NCBI GenBank assembly: GCA_030838265.1
Contig: JAUTXA010000212.1
Span: forward strand, 1-6,127
Direction of reading: 5' to 3'
DNA from: Actinomycetota bacterium
Lineage (GTDB): Bacteria; Actinomycetota; Acidimicrobiia; Acidimicrobiales; BP-101
DNA: 6,127 nucleotides
A program made the position numbers and the translations under genes. Below are positions 5,312 through 6,127 of the stretch, piece by piece. A model generated the notes under the pieces. The model had not been told where the DNA came from. It did no database searches and worked only from the letters and a program-made list of their open reading frames with translations. Position 1 is the first letter of the stretch, and each line of letters starts with the position of its first letter.

Positions 5312-6096
5312 GCGCCTTGAAGATCACGGGGCTGCGGGCCTCGATCCCCGGCCGCGAGATCCTGCGGGGCATCGACCTCGAGGTCGAGAGCGGCCAGGTC
5401 CACGCCGTCATGGGACCGAATGGGTCCGGCAAGAGCACGCTGAGCCACGTCCTCATGGGCCGTCCCGGTTACGAGGTCACGGGCGGCTCGGTGACCATCG
5501 ACGGTGTCGAGCTCCTCGAGCTGCCCACATGGAAGCGGGCCCAGGCCGGGCTCTTCTTGGCCCTGCAGTACCCGATCGAGGTGCCGGGAGTCAGCCTGGC
5601 CGACATGTTCGCCGAGTCGTTCGCCGCCGCCGGACGCGATCGGGCTTCGGTGCCCGCCTTGGTGACCGCCGAGGCAGAGCGCATCGGCTTCGATGCCCGC
5701 TTCCTCACCCGTCCCCTCAACGTCGACCTGTCGGGGGGCGAGAAGAAGCGCAACGAGACCTTGCAGCTGGGGCTGCTGCGCCCCAAGTTCGCGATCCTCG
5801 ACGAGATCGACTCCGGCCTCGACGTCGACGCCCTGCGGGCGGTGGCGCGCCGGGTCGAGGCCGAGACCACCGAGACGGGCCTCGGTGTGCTGGCCATCAC
5901 CCACTACAGCCGGCTGCTCAGCGAGCTCAAGCCCGACGTGGTGCACGTGTTGTCGGGAGGACGGATCGTGGCGACCGGCGGTGCCGAGCTGGCCGACGAG
6001 CTCGAGCGGACGGGCTATGCCGGCTACGTCGAGGACGACGCCGAAGTCGAGGTCATGGCCCACCTCGACGACCCCTTCGCCGACCACCTCGCCTGA
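5308..6096 (+). CDS. sufC: SufC, Fe-S cluster assembly ABC-type ATPase
   Basis: SufC is the soluble ATPase that drives conformational change in the SufB-SufD scaffold. This 262-residue protein has every ABC ATPase motif: Walker A GPNGSGKST (36-44), Q-loop Gln87 in ALQYPIEVPG, signature LSGGEKKRNE (141-150), Walker B FAILDEIDSGLD (161-172) with Asp165/Glu166, and the H-loop His199 in AITHYSRLL. The LSGGEKKRNE signature and QYPIEVPG segment are specific to SufC rather than to transporters, and no membrane partner is encoded. The C-terminus carries a short acidic extension (about 241-262) beyond the usual GYxxY end. ATG 5308 overlaps the Rieske stop (ATGA), indicating translational coupling; there is no separate Shine-Dalgarno sequence. 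The stop is TGA 6094-6096. The open frame before 5308 is a shadow in the Rieske gene. Confidence 0.96.
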   Translation: MSALKITGLRASIPGREILRGIDLEVESGQVHAVMGPNGSGKSTLSHVLMGRPGYEVTGGSVTIDGVELLELPTWKRAQAGLFLALQYPIEVPGVSLADMFAESFAAAGRDRASVPALVTAEAERIGFDARFLTRPLNVDLSGGEKKRNETLQLGLLRPKFAILDEIDSGLDVDALRAVARRVEAETTETGLGVLAITHYSRLLSELKPDVVHVLSGGRIVATGGAELADELERTGYAGYVEDDAEVEVMAHLDDPFADHLA

Positions 6097-6109
6097 CCGC
6101 AGCCGGCTT

Positions 6110-6127
6110 ATGGCCGCGATCCGCTGC
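6110..6127 (+). CDS. Possible start of the next suf gene, perhaps cysteine desulfurase SufS (cut by window edge)
   Basis: ATG 6110 opens a frame reading MAAIRC to the window end, 13 bases after sufC. SufS proteins often begin near an AAIRxDFP segment, and sufS commonly follows sufC in actinobacteria, so this is a plausible start. Six residues cannot prove it and no Shine-Dalgarno sequence is clear. The call rests mainly on operon context. Confidence 0.35.

Noticed and set aside
5161..6087. 308-codon open frame antisense to sufC
   Set aside because: No motif or domain; it mirrors the codon pattern of sufC.

Overview
The window is very GC-rich with tightly packed genes, ATGA/GTGA stop-start overlaps and start codons close behind TANNNT-like -10 boxes. 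A suf gene order with a Rieske ferredoxin between sufD and sufC also points to a high-GC actinobacterium; an acidimicrobial lineage is possible, but that is inference. I see no tRNA, rRNA, CRISPR array, insertion sequence or phage gene, and no stretch over 300 bases without a gene.

Layout. The left edge (2-490, +) is the C-terminal part of a crotonase-fold enoyl-CoA hydratase/isomerase-like protein. After a short gap with a perfect 8-bp hairpin comes a small four-cysteine protein of unknown function (518-868, +). It converges on a three-gene minus-strand group, read from right to left: a delta(3,5)-delta(2,4)-dienoyl-CoA isomerase-like crotonase (1990-2811), an aminoglycoside/lincosamide-type nucleotidyltransferase (1436-1969) and a 2H phosphoesterase/2'-5' RNA ligase-like protein (879-1439), the last two joined by an ATGA overlap. 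A 48-bp divergent promoter region separates this group from a PhzF-family isomerase/epimerase (2860-3663, +).

The right half is a SUF iron-sulfur cluster assembly operon: sufD (3720-4985, apparently starting at a CTG codon), a Rieske [2Fe-2S] ferredoxin (4982-5311) and sufC (5308-6096), linked by 4-nt overlaps. At the right edge six codons may begin a cysteine desulfurase (sufS). No sufB lies directly upstream of sufD; phzF is there instead.

How the genes work together. SufD and SufC are expected to form a scaffold/ATPase complex with SufB encoded elsewhere, and the Rieske protein may be its electron donor or a client. The two crotonases suggest fatty-acid or acyl-CoA degradation, the second one handling double bonds at odd positions. 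The nucleotidyltransferase and 2H phosphoesterase are probably co-translated; their substrates cannot be read from the sequence. Most of the window is ordinary core or accessory metabolism. The least explained parts are the four-cysteine protein, the nucleotidyltransferase/2H pair and the start region of the suf operon.
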